DNA of 64,000 nucleotides from Chryseobacterium mucoviscidosis (GTDB taxonomy: Bacteria; Bacteroidota; Bacteroidia; Flavobacteriales; Weeksellaceae): positions 38,920 through 102,919 of the forward strand of contig NZ_MVAG01000103.1 of NCBI RefSeq assembly GCF_002177115.1. The letters run 5' to 3'. The notes beneath the pieces are model-generated. The model had not been told where the DNA came from. It worked only from the letters and a program-made list of their open reading frames with translations, and did no database searches. Positions 44,517-52,509 of the stretch are shown one piece after another. The translations under genes were made by a program, and so were the position numbers. The stretch's first letter is position 1. Each line of letters opens with the position of its first letter.

Positions 44517-44606
44517 AAAAAAAGGGCGAAAAGCAAAAAGGTTAGATTTTTTAAATTCTTTAATAAATAAAATATGGCTTTTACTCCTTTTTGCTGATTT
44601 TCGCCC
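44517..44606 (-). promoter_or_regulatory. Long hairpin with T-tract just before metQ
   Basis: On the minus strand, GGGCGAAAA-TCA-GCAAAAAGG pairs with CCTTTTTGC-TTTTCGCCC, an 18-bp stem with a three-base bulge, around an AT-rich loop of about 44 bases. It is followed directly by seven T and, 18 bases later, the metQ ATG. It could be an internal terminator, an attenuator, or a processing/stabilising hairpin that sets metQ level relative to metNI. Confidence 0.65.
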
Positions 44607-44686
44607 GATTGATGGCTGAAATTTTCAAACCACCACACTATTTCACATTCACACTTATCACATGATTTTCAAAATACTCACACACA

Positions 44687-44774
44687 CTCAAACTCACATA
44701 CACTCTCTCTCAAACTCACATACATACTGTCTCAAACTCACATACATACTCTCTCAAACTCAAACACACTCTCA
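44687..44774. repeat. 22-bp tandem repeat
   Basis: Four tandem units of 22 bases start at 44687, 44709, 44731 and 44753, each beginning CTCAAACTCA and ending in CATACATACTCT-like text. The flanks (about 44650-44820) continue as CA-rich low-complexity sequence. No spacers, so not CRISPR. Confidence 0.8.
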
Positions 44775-44823
44775 CTCACACACACTCAAACCCTCCAACA
44801 CAAAACCCTCCCACTCAAAAAAC

Positions 44824-45480
44824 TCAACGATGATCAAACCTCTTCGCTAATCGGTCTCCCGAAAACTGGATGATGAAAACAATCGCAACCAGCAATCCCA
44901 ACACAAGATTCATAATCACCGCATCATAACCGATGTAGCCGTACTGATAACCGATCTGTCCCAATCCTCCGGCTCCGACAGCACCTCCCATCGCAGAATA
45001 ACCGACAAGCGTAATTAAGGTAATTGTTGCATTATTAATTAAGGAAGGAAGTGCTTCAGGCAACAGTATTTTTCTAATGATCTGAAACGGACTTGCTCCC
45101 AAAGCTCTTGCAGTTTCAATTAAACCATAAGGAACTTCCAGTAAGCTGTTTTCTACCAGTCTTGCAATAAAAGGAGCCGCTCCGATGCTTAAAGGAACCA
45201 AAGCTGCGTTTACTCCAATTGATGTTCCCACCAGACTTCTCGTGAAAGGAATCATCCACACAATTAAAATAATAAAAGGAATAGAACGGAAAATATTCAC
45301 CAGAACAGATAAAATCCTGTTATAAATTACATTTTCCAAAAGCTGTCCTTTCCGCGTTAAAAACAATAGAATTCCGACAGGCAAACCCAGAACAAATCCG
45401 AAAAACCCCGAAACAAACGTCATAAAAACCGTCTCCCAAATTCCCTTTGATAAAAGAGAAATCACCGTATCACTAAGCAT
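44824..45480 (-). CDS. metI: Methionine ABC transporter permease
   Basis: A 218-residue inner-membrane permease of the MetI type with five hydrophobic helices. The EAA-like coupling motif is ETARALGASPFQIIRKILLP with EALPSLINNA. Its N-terminus and metN's C-terminus overlap by eight bases, a strong operon sign. Together with MetN and MetQ it imports methionine. Confidence 0.95.
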   Translation of the reverse strand: MLSDTVISLLSKGIWETVFMTFVSGFFGFVLGLPVGILLFLTRKGQLLENVIYNRILSVLVNIFRSIPFIILIVWMIPFTRSLVGTSIGVNAALVPLSIGAAPFIARLVENSLLEVPYGLIETARALGASPFQIIRKILLPEALPSLINNATITLITLVGYSAMGGAVGAGGLGQIGYQYGYIGYDAVIMNLVLGLLVAIVFIIQFSGDRLAKRFDHR

Positions 45481-46501
45481 ATCCTCTTACCGTATTTTGA
45501 ATTTTATTCTGATTGAAATAATAAATGGCCTGCTGATTTTTCTCCTCTTCTCCCTGAAGCTGAAGCAATAGCTTTCCAAAATTGGAATCGCCTAAATATT
45601 CAACATCAGCTTTCAGCAGTTTGTATGGAATTTTATATTTATCGTAAACAATGGAAAGCAGTTCTTCCACCGATATATTTTCATTAAGCTCTACTTCCAC
45701 CAATGGAAATAATCCGTCTTGTGGCTCTTGCTGTAGTTTTTTATTCAGTTCCTGTGGTATCGTCATAACACTAGAGTTTAAAAATTGTTTGATGATAGGA
45801 TTTTCTTTGTTCGAGACAATCTCGCTTAAAGTTCCCTTAATTAATAGTTGACCTTTGTCGATTACCGCAACATGGTTACAAACCGTTTTGATGACTTCCA
45901 TTTCGTGCGTAATCAGCAAAATCGTAATTCCAAGTCTCTGATTAATATCCCTCAACAATTGCAAAATCGATTGTGTGGTTGCAGGATCGAGCGCACTCGT
46001 CGCCTCATCACAGAGCAAGAGATAAGGATCATTTGCTAAAGCTCTTGCAATGGCAACCCTCTGTTTTTGTCCTCCCGAAAGACTTTTAGGATAATCATGA
46101 GCTTTCTCTTCCAGTCCTACGATTTTCAGCAGTTCATTCACTTTTTTATTAATTTCAGTTTTGCTGACATGATCCAGCTCTAACGGAAGCGCAATATTTT
46201 CAAAAACAGTTCTCGAAGAAAGCAGATTAAAATGCTGAAAAATCATCCCGATCTTTTTCCTTTCCTGTGCCAATTGTCTCGAATTTAATTTCGTAAAATC
46301 CTTTCCGTTAATCACGATTTCACCGCTGTCAGGTTTTTCAAGAAGATTCACCGTTCGGATTAAGGTACTTTTTCCCGCTCCCGAAAATCCGATGATTCCT
46401 ACAATATCGCCCTGTTCAATCGTCAGACTTACATTATTCAGCGCCTTAAACGACTGTTTTTTCTGATGAAATGTTTTTGAAACATTCTTTATCTCTATCA
46501 T
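45473..46501 (-). CDS. metN: Methionine ABC transporter ATP-binding protein
   Basis: A 342-residue ATPase. Walker A is GFSGAGKSTLIRTV, the signature is LSGGQKQRVAIARALA, Walker B is LLLCDEATSALDP, and the H-loop is LLITHEMEVI. The C-terminal NIL domain (about residues 260-335) is the regulatory domain that binds methionine and inhibits transport in the E. coli MetNI system. The ATG is 14 bases after the EamA stop codon, so transcription from the EamA leader probably continues into metN. Confidence 0.95.
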   Translation of the reverse strand: MIEIKNVSKTFHQKKQSFKALNNVSLTIEQGDIVGIIGFSGAGKSTLIRTVNLLEKPDSGEIVINGKDFTKLNSRQLAQERKKIGMIFQHFNLLSSRTVFENIALPLELDHVSKTEINKKVNELLKIVGLEEKAHDYPKSLSGGQKQRVAIARALANDPYLLLCDEATSALDPATTQSILQLLRDINQRLGITILLITHEMEVIKTVCNHVAVIDKGQLLIKGTLSEIVSNKENPIIKQFLNSSVMTIPQELNKKLQQEPQDGLFPLVEVELNENISVEELLSIVYDKYKIPYKLLKADVEYLGDSNFGKLLLQLQGEEEKNQQAIYYFNQNKIQNTVRGYA

Positions 46502-46515
46502 TTTTTACTTAAATT

Positions 46516-47517
46516 TTATATTGGCTGATAAGGTCTTGCGTTTTTGTTCACGTGCCTTATCACTCTTCTTATTTTCACTTTAGACCGCTTGGAAAGCTTA
46601 AAATATTTAGTCACATTCGTTAAAAGAACTCCGGCAAGAATAACAATCAATCCGTAAAACTGGTTGATGTTAATGGTCTGATTCGCAACGATCCAACCCG
46701 CAATTACAGTAACAATAGGGTTGATGTAAGTATGCGTACTTACCAAAGCGGCAGGTTTTACAGACAAAAGCCAGATATACGAAAGGTAAGCGATAATTGA
46801 TCCGAATACAATAAGGAAAAACAATCCTAACCAGGCGTTTAACGGTACTTTTACGATTGAAAAACCAGTCCATTCATTTCTGAAAAATGCAATAACCAAT
46901 GAAGCAATACCCGCTGTTATAAGCTGTTGGGCAATATTCATAAAAGTTGAATGACCGGCCGGATTTTTCTTGGAATAAAGAGATCCTAAAACCCACGCTA
47001 CGGAACTTAAGCCCAGAACAACAAATGCAATTACCCTGATTGAAGCATCTGCCGTTTGTATATGTGAGCCGGAAGTACTTACACTTCCGTTAAGAAATAA
47101 AATAAGCCCTGCAAACCCGATCACTAAACCTAAAGGAATAAACTTATCCGAAAAATAATAGCTCCAGTTTTTCTTATCAATGGCGATAAACCAGAATGGT
47201 CCGGTTGCAATAGCGATGGCTGCTTCAGAAGCGGTTACGTATTGTTCTCCCCACGCAACCAATCCCGTTCCTCCCGTAAGGATGAGAATTCCGGTGATGG
47301 CATTTTTTTTCCAGTTAATGGCAGAATTGGCTTTTTCACCTTTTACGAGCAGATATCCGATCATTATTATTCCTGCTCCCAAAAATCTGAACCCCGAAAG
47401 AATAAAAGGCGGAAATCCGTTTAACCCGAAAGAAATGGCGAGGAAAGTAATTCCCCATATTACATAAATATTGGTGAAGGCTATAGGAATCAGCCATTTG
47501 TTTTTATTAGTATTCAT
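46516..47517 (-). CDS. EamA family (DMT) transporter under leader control
   Basis: A 333-residue drug/metabolite-superfamily protein with about ten hydrophobic helices in two EamA halves (for example GFPPFILSGFRFLGAGIIMI and ALVSTHTYINPIVTVIAGWI), with a basic C-terminal tail KRSKVKIRR. The family exports amino acids and metabolites (RhtA for threonine/homoserine, EamA for cysteine). The ATG at 47517 is chosen because the open frame upstream runs through a terminator hairpin and a leader ORF. It is the first gene of a unit EamA-metN-metI-metQ. Its cargo may be a sulfur amino acid (inference from the Met/Cys leader and neighbours). Confidence 0.88.
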   Translation of the reverse strand: MNTNKNKWLIPIAFTNIYVIWGITFLAISFGLNGFPPFILSGFRFLGAGIIMIGYLLVKGEKANSAINWKKNAITGILILTGGTGLVAWGEQYVTASEAAIAIATGPFWFIAIDKKNWSYYFSDKFIPLGLVIGFAGLILFLNGSVSTSGSHIQTADASIRVIAFVVLGLSSVAWVLGSLYSKKNPAGHSTFMNIAQQLITAGIASLVIAFFRNEWTGFSIVKVPLNAWLGLFFLIVFGSIIAYLSYIWLLSVKPAALVSTHTYINPIVTVIAGWIVANQTININQFYGLIVILAGVLLTNVTKYFKLSKRSKVKIRRVIRHVNKNARPYQPI

Positions 47518-47545
47518 GATATTTTTTAATGTTGTTTTTAAAATA

Positions 47546-47574
47546 AAAAAGGCTCTACAACGTGGTAAAGCCTT
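47546..47574 (-). terminator. Attenuator terminator between leader ORF and EamA gene
   Basis: On the minus strand, AAAGGCTTTAC pairs with GTAGAGCCTTT (one wobble) around CACGTT and is followed by T6. It begins 26 bases after the leader stop codon and ends 28 bases before the EamA ATG. The leader's last codons (GTGGT before the stop) are complementary to ACCAC in the 5' arm and loop, a possible antiterminator pairing. Confidence 0.8.
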
Positions 47575-47600
47575 TAGAAATATGTCATATAAAAGTAAGG

Positions 47601-47699
47601 TTAACCACAACAGGAATGAAGCATAGGCATACAGCAATACATCATCATAAAATGATTGATATGTTTTCTTACGCTGCTGTTCTTGAATTCTGCTTTCAT
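47601..47699 (-). CDS. Met/Cys-rich leader peptide
   Basis: A 32-codon ORF, ATG at 47699-47697 and TAA at 47603-47601, previously easy to miss by length. The N-terminal half is ordinary (MKAEFKNSSVRKHINHF). The C-terminal half is MMMYCCMPMLHSCCG: five Met and four Cys in the last 15 residues. It sits between a TAnnTTTG promoter and an intrinsic terminator preceding a transporter-metNIQ cluster. This is the layout of classical amino-acid attenuators (trp, his), where stalling at scarce-amino-acid codons prevents the terminator. The peptide itself probably has no other role. No in vivo evidence is available to me. Confidence 0.75.
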   Translation of the reverse strand: MKAEFKNSSVRKHINHFMMMYCCMPMLHSCCG

Positions 47700-47726
47700 T
47701 GTATTATTATATCCTGATTACGGTTG

Positions 47727-47772
47727 CAAATATAAAACATATTTTTTTATTAGTCCACTAAAAAAGTAGACT
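47727..47772 (-). promoter_or_regulatory. Leader promoter with overlapping inverted repeat
   Basis: The -7 box is TATATTTG on the minus strand (47734-47727), 27 bases upstream of the leader ATG. At the expected -33 position lies an inverted repeat, AGTCCAC-7 bases-GTAGACT on the plus strand (47752-47772, one wobble pair). A regulator bound there would occlude the -33 region. The regulator is unknown. Confidence 0.6.
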
Positions 47773-48111
47773 TTTTAGCAAATAAATTGATTTCTTGTTT
47801 TTAATATTTTGATTTTTAATGATTTAATTTTTGAAAATACTATCAATTTACCTGTGATTTCGCTCAAAAAAGCCAAATAATAGCTTTCAACTTCCTGTTG
47901 ACGTTCCGAAAATCAAGCCTCCGCTGCGTGTAACACCTTCGCGAAAAAAAAATTTACAGCGATACAGGCAGAAAATTTATGTTTATCACGTTAAAAAAAA
48001 TAATTCCCGGCTTCTTTCAGTTTAATCAAAATAAAGCCGATTTATTATCATACATCATGATCCGGCAAATTCAGGCTGCCTAATTTTACATCATCATTAA
48101 AAATCAAAATC
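47773..48111. other. Intergenic region upstream of the GNAT gene
   Basis: This is 339 bases between the leader promoter and the GNAT gene. I see no gene, no clear repeat and no riboswitch-like structure. Confidence 0.5.
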
Positions 48112-48408
48112 ATGGAAAGAACAGAAGTTGTTTTAGGAAATGTAAGAGGGGAGATTCAGCTTTTCTCAGACGAGAAAAAAGCAGGAAAAATGGACATCTC
48201 CGTCATTAAAGATAAACTAACGGTGTATCATACAGAAGTAAACGAAGAATTTGAAGGCAGAGGATTTGCAAAGATCCTGTTGGAAAAACTGGTGTCCTAC
48301 GCAAGAGAAAATCAGCTCAAAATCGTACCGCTGTGTCCGTATGTTCACGCCCAGTTCAAACGCCGTCCCGACGAATACAGCGATGTATGGTTTAAAGAAG
48401 AACTGTAA
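48112..48408 (+). CDS. Short GNAT-like acetyltransferase (YjdJ type)
   Basis: A 98-residue protein of the short GNAT family (Acetyltransf_CG-like). The acetyl-CoA loop is EVNEEFEGRGFAKILLEKLV, followed by LCPYVHAQFKRRPDEY. Full-length GNATs are about 150 residues; the short form lacks the N-terminal strands and its substrates are largely unknown. The pirin-domain gene follows 41 bases later on the same strand. Confidence 0.9.
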   Translation: MERTEVVLGNVRGEIQLFSDEKKAGKMDISVIKDKLTVYHTEVNEEFEGRGFAKILLEKLVSYARENQLKIVPLCPYVHAQFKRRPDEYSDVWFKEEL

Positions 48409-48449
48409 AATTTTAAAATTGTAAACCATTAACTTTTAATTGAATCAAA

Positions 48450-49478
48450 ATGAAAGCACTGAACTTTTTGGTAATCGGAAAGAATGTCGAAATTCTTGCA
48501 ACCTTACAAAGAATTATCGAAAAAAATGATGGATGGAAGGCTGAAATTCTGAGTGATGAAAGCAAGAGTCAGGATTTTATCAAGAATAATCCCGTCGATA
48601 TTGTTTTGCTGAGTTCCGGTCTGGAAGAACAGTTCGAAAAACAGATCAGTGTTTTTTGCAGAAATTTTGATGAAAATATAAAAGTAATACTACATTACGG
48701 TGGCGGAAGCGGATTGCTGTTCAACGAGGTGGAAAACAGTTTTGCAGCAGCAAAAAAGCCTGAAAACAGAGTCGTGCACCGCGCAGATTTAAGAGGAGTA
48801 ACCAACGAACAGTGGCTGATCAGTAAAAAGACCTTCAGCTTCGGAGAATTTTATGATTCCGAAAAAATGCAGTTCGGCGCCTTAAGAGTATTGAATGATG
48901 ATACCGTTGAAGCCGGAAAAGGCTTTGGAACGCATCCTCACGACAATATGGAAATTATCAGCATTGCACTGGAAGGAACCCTGATCCATCATGATAATCT
49001 GGGAAACCATAACGAAATAAAAGGCGGCGAAATTCAGGTGATGAGCGCCGGAACAGGATTAATGCACAGTGAATTCAGTAAAGATGAAGGCAATTTGGTT
49101 AAATTTCTGCAAATCTGGGTTTATCCCGATAAAAGAAATGTAAAGCCGAGATACGACCAGATGAAACTCGACAGAACGAAAAGCCAAAACAGATTTCAGC
49201 AGATCCTTTCACCCGATCCTCAAGACGACGGAATATGGATTCATCAGGAAGCATGGTTTCATCTCGGAGATTTTGAAAATACGGCTGAAACCCAATATCA
49301 GATAAAGAAAAAAGGAAACGGCGTCTACGTTTTCATCATCAAAGGAAGCGCAGAAATTGAAGGACAGAAACTGGAAGAAAGAGACGGCTTCGGAATTTGG
49401 GATATTTCCGAATTGAACATAAAATCTACATCAGAAGACACTGAGATTCTTCTCATGGAAGTTCCGATGGAAGTGTAG
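48450..49478 (+). CDS. Pirin family protein with N-terminal receiver-like domain
   Basis: A 342-residue protein. Residues about 1-105 have the alternating strand-helix pattern of a response-regulator receiver (LNFLVIGKNVEILATLQRII, VDIVLLSSGLE, IKVILHYGG), but the phospho-acceptor position is serine, so phosphorylation is doubtful. Residues about 115-340 are a pirin bicupin (VHRADLRGV, GFGTHPHDNMEIISIALEG, GEIQVMSAGTGLMHSE) with metal-binding histidines in HPHDNME. Pirins include quercetin dioxygenases and redox-linked cofactors; no activity is assigned here. A strong terminator follows. Confidence 0.85.
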   Translation: MKALNFLVIGKNVEILATLQRIIEKNDGWKAEILSDESKSQDFIKNNPVDIVLLSSGLEEQFEKQISVFCRNFDENIKVILHYGGGSGLLFNEVENSFAAAKKPENRVVHRADLRGVTNEQWLISKKTFSFGEFYDSEKMQFGALRVLNDDTVEAGKGFGTHPHDNMEIISIALEGTLIHHDNLGNHNEIKGGEIQVMSAGTGLMHSEFSKDEGNLVKFLQIWVYPDKRNVKPRYDQMKLDRTKSQNRFQQILSPDPQDDGIWIHQEAWFHLGDFENTAETQYQIKKKGNGVYVFIIKGSAEIEGQKLEERDGFGIWDISELNIKSTSEDTEILLMEVPMEV

Positions 49479-49499
49479 TGATATCGTGTGAATTGTTTT

Positions 49500-49528
49500 G
49501 AAGCTCTCTTTTTTAAGGGAGCTTTTTT
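49500..49528 (+). terminator. Terminator after the pirin gene
   Basis: AAGCTCTCTT pairs with AAGGGAGCTT (one wobble) around TTTT and is followed by T4, 21 bases after the stop. Confidence 0.82.
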
Positions 49529-50382
49529 AATTTCCGGGAAAGTTTGTCGCAGGGGTGCAGGAAGCTTTCGAGGTTCCCGGAAAGTCTCTTGCAGGGGTGA
49601 AACATACTTTCCCGGTTACCCGAAAAGCCGTTACAGTACTGTTTTGAATTTCTTCAGACAAATTTGTCTTTTAACTCTGAATTCTTTTCCGGCACATTTG
49701 TCATCCTGTAAGGATCTAAGCAAAATATTAGAAATACTGAAAAAATAAAATTTAAAATTCCAAAGCAAAGACAATGTAAAATTGTTCTATAAAAATAAAC
49801 AAAGAAAAACAGATGCTAAAACACACGCTTCATCACAGATGAAATCTGCATAACTTTGCTTCCTCAAAATAAACACCATCATAAAAAAAAACTTTGCGTT
49901 TGAAAATGTCCAGCTTTCCGCCACATCTGTCATCGTGAAAAGATCTAAGCGAAGTATTAGAAATTCTGGAAAAAATAAAATTTAAAATTCCAAAGCAAAG
50001 ACAATGTAAAATTGTTCTATAAAAAGAACCAAAGAAAAACGGATACTAAACACACGCTTCATCACAGATGAAATCTGCATAACTTTGCTTCCTCAAAATA
50101 AACACCATCATAAAAAAAAACTTTGCGTTTGAAAATACCCAACTTTCCTTCACATTTGTCATCGTGAAAAGATCTAAGCGAAGTAGTATAAATTCACACA
50201 AAATATTCGAGTATAGATTCCTCCGGAATGACAATCGATGACGTATCTATTTTCAAAAATTTAATTAATACCCTTCGTTTAAAAAAGTTCAGACAAGCTT
50301 ATTTTCAACCAACAATTCGCAAATTAGCAAAATCCAAAAAAATTCCCGATTTTTGCCCTCTCCAAAAAATTCCGAGACATTC
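49529..50382. repeat. Intergenic region with GC-rich duplicate and 229-bp tandem repeat
   Basis: There is no credible gene. At 49531-49615 a phrase of about 43 bases is imperfectly duplicated (CCGGGAAAGTTTGTCGCAGG then CCCGGAAAGTCTCTTGCAGG), more GC-rich than its surroundings. From 49701 a 229-base unit repeats twice with a third beginning at 50159. The final stretch to 50382 holds GATTCCTCCGGAATGACAAT at about 50215. Confidence 0.75.
49701..50190. repeat. 229-bp tandem repeat, 2.1 copies
   Basis: Units start at 49701, 49930 and 50159 with TCATC(C/G)TG then AGATCTAAGC-like text. Shared words include AAATTCCAAAGCAAAGACAA, CACGCTTCATCACAGATGAA and ACTTTGCTTCCTCAAAATAA. The two full units are highly similar, suggesting recent duplication. 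Confidence 0.85.
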
Positions 50383-52509
50383 ATGAAACTTTGTATTGCC
50401 GAAAAACCCAGTGTTGCCAGAGATATCGCCAAAGTATTGGGCGCCACCACGCCGAAACAGGGCTATATGGAAGGAAACGGCTATTGTGTAACATGGACTT
50501 TCGGGCATCTTTGTACCCTCAAAGAACCGCACGATTACGGTCCGCAGTACAAATCGTGGAATCTGTTTCTGCTGCCCATTATTCCCAATAATTTCGGGAT
50601 CAAATTAATTCCCAACAAAGGCGTTGAAAATCAGTTTAAAGTTATTGAAAGATTAGTCGAAGAATGTGATGTGGTCATCAATTGCGGGGATGCCGGTCAG
50701 GAAGGAGAACTGATCCAGAGATGGGTTTTACAGAAAGCAAAATGCAACAAACCCATTCAGCGTTTGTGGATTTCATCCCTTACCGAAGAAGCGATTAAAG
50801 AAGGTTTTGCCAATCTAAAACCTGCCGAAGATTACAAAAATCTCTATCTCGCAGGAAACGCAAGAGCGATCGGAGATTGGTTGCTGGGAATTAATGCAAC
50901 AAGACTTTTCACCAAAAAATTTGGCGGAAATAAAGCCGTTCTTTCCATCGGAAGAGTACAGACTCCCACTTTGGCAATGCTCGTTCAGCGTCAGAAAGAA
51001 ATTGATGCTTTTAACACTGAAGAATATTGGGAACTGAAAACCAAATACCGCGAAGTTATTTTTAACGCCGCCATCGACCGTCTCAAAACATTGGAACGCG
51101 CAGAAAAAGGGCTGGAATATTTAAAACAGAATCCTTTCGAAATCGTTTCTTTTGAAATTAAAGAAGGAAAAGAAAAAAATCCGAGACTGTTTGATTTGAC
51201 GGCACTTCAGGTGGAAGCCAACAAAAAATACGGCTATTCTGCGGAGAATACTTTAAATTATATTCAGAGTCTTTACGAGAAAAAGCACGTTACGTATCCG
51301 CGTGTGGATACAACCTATTTGTCTGAAAGTTTATATCCGAAAATCGAAGGAATTCTGAAGAAAATGTATTTCTATCAGGAACTTATCGCCCCTTTACTGG
51401 AAGCTCCGATTCCCAAATCGAAAGCGGTTTTTGATGATACCAAAGTAACAGATCACCACGCAATTATTCCGACGGAAGTTCCGCCTTCCCAGAATTTAAG
51501 CAGGGAAGAAAAGTTAGTTTATGATCTGGTTGCGAAACGTTTCATTGCCGTATTTTATCCCGAGTGTAAAATTTCCAATACTTTAGTAGAAGGAAAAGTA
51601 GGAACCATTCCTTTCAAAACCAGCGGAAGACAGGTTCTGGAACCGGGATGGAGAGCCGTTTATGCCAAAGAACCGAAAGAAGAACCCAACGATAAAGAAA
51701 AAGAAAAGGAAGAAGAACAGACCATTCCCGAATTTACGGTAGGAGAAACCGGACCGCATGATCCGATGATCCATCAGGGAAAAACGACTCCGCCAAAACC
51801 TTACACGGAAGCAACTCTGCTGAGAGCTATGGAAACCGCCGGAAAGCAGGTGGAAGATGATGAACTGCGCGAACTCCTGAAAAACAACGGTATCGGAAGA
51901 CCTTCAACCCGCGCCAATATTATCGAAACCCTTTTCAAGCGGAAATATATCGAGAAGAAAAGAAAAAATCTCATCGCCACCCAAACCGGAATTCAACTGA
52001 TTGACACCATTGAAGATGAATTGCTGAAAAGTCCCGAATTAACTGGAGAATGGGAACTGAAACTCCGAAAAATTGAAAAAGGAGAATATGAAGCCAATCA
52101 TTTTAAGGAAGAACTGATCCAGATGGTGACGGAGCTTACTAAAAAAGTAGTCGACGGAAAAGGGAAAGTGATTTCTTTAGAAGAAGAGAAAGTGGAAGAG
52201 GTAAAAGAAAAGAAAAAACGCGAACCTGCCGTTAAAAAAGAACTTCAGTCGTGGGAAGAAACTAAATGCCCGAAATGCAAAGATCATCATTTAATGAAAG
52301 GAAAAACCGCTGTCGGATGTTCCGATTTTAAAAACTGCGGCTTTAAAGTTTCCTTTGAGATCTTCGGAAAAAAATTGTCGGACAAACAGCTAATGGATTT
52401 GGTCTTAAAAGGAAAAACCTCAAAATTAAAAGGCTTTACCACCCATCCCGAAAATGTGGCAGAAGGTGTTTTAGCGATGGATGAACAATTTCAGATTGTT
52501 TTAAACTAA
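50383..52509 (+). CDS. topB: DNA topoisomerase III
   Basis: A 708-residue type IA topoisomerase that decatenates and relaxes DNA by a single-strand passage. The start MKLCIAEKPSVARDIAKVLG at 50383 is chosen over an open frame ten codons upstream. The TOPRIM domain has EKPSVARD and NCGDAGQEGELIQRW (DxxxEGE-type acidic cluster). The active tyrosine is in HVTYPRVDTTYLSESLYP. The C-terminal zinc ribbon, CPKCKDHHLMKGKTAVGCSD with a further NCGF, ends the protein, preceded by a Lys/Glu-rich linker. A repeat-rich spacer follows. Confidence 0.95.
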   Translation: MKLCIAEKPSVARDIAKVLGATTPKQGYMEGNGYCVTWTFGHLCTLKEPHDYGPQYKSWNLFLLPIIPNNFGIKLIPNKGVENQFKVIERLVEECDVVINCGDAGQEGELIQRWVLQKAKCNKPIQRLWISSLTEEAIKEGFANLKPAEDYKNLYLAGNARAIGDWLLGINATRLFTKKFGGNKAVLSIGRVQTPTLAMLVQRQKEIDAFNTEEYWELKTKYREVIFNAAIDRLKTLERAEKGLEYLKQNPFEIVSFEIKEGKEKNPRLFDLTALQVEANKKYGYSAENTLNYIQSLYEKKHVTYPRVDTTYLSESLYPKIEGILKKMYFYQELIAPLLEAPIPKSKAVFDDTKVTDHHAIIPTEVPPSQNLSREEKLVYDLVAKRFIAVFYPECKISNTLVEGKVGTIPFKTSGRQVLEPGWRAVYAKEPKEEPNDKEKEKEEEQTIPEFTVGETGPHDPMIHQGKTTPPKPYTEATLLRAMETAGKQVEDDELRELLKNNGIGRPSTRANIIETLFKRKYIEKKRKNLIATQTGIQLIDTIEDELLKSPELTGEWELKLRKIEKGEYEANHFKEELIQMVTELTKKVVDGKGKVISLEEEKVEEVKEKKKREPAVKKELQSWEETKCPKCKDHHLMKGKTAVGCSDFKNCGFKVSFEIFGKKLSDKQLMDLVLKGKTSKLKGFTTHPENVAEGVLAMDEQFQIVLN

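Larger units (their letters stand above)
44499..44823. other. metI-metQ intergenic region with hairpin and repeat
   Basis: There is no gene. From metI toward metQ (minus strand) come a 22-bp-period repeat and then a long hairpin with a T-tract, both listed separately. The gap is unusually long for genes of one transporter. Confidence 0.75.

Noticed and set aside
44499..44620. SAM riboswitch in front of metQ
   Set aside because: The region forms one long hairpin with a T-tract; I could not find the multi-helix core of a SAM riboswitch. A covariance-model search would decide.
44687..44774. 22-bp repeat as a CRISPR array
   Set aside because: Units are directly adjacent without spacers and are low-complexity; no cas genes are present.
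47518..47637. N-terminal extension of the EamA protein from a TTG at 47637
   Set aside because: The extension would translate through the terminator hairpin and the leader ORF in another frame; the ATG at 47517 gives the family N-terminus.
49488..49748. 86-codon plus-strand ORF after the pirin gene
   Set aside because: It begins inside the pirin terminator region and runs into the GC-rich duplicate and 229-bp repeat; the sequence is not protein-like.
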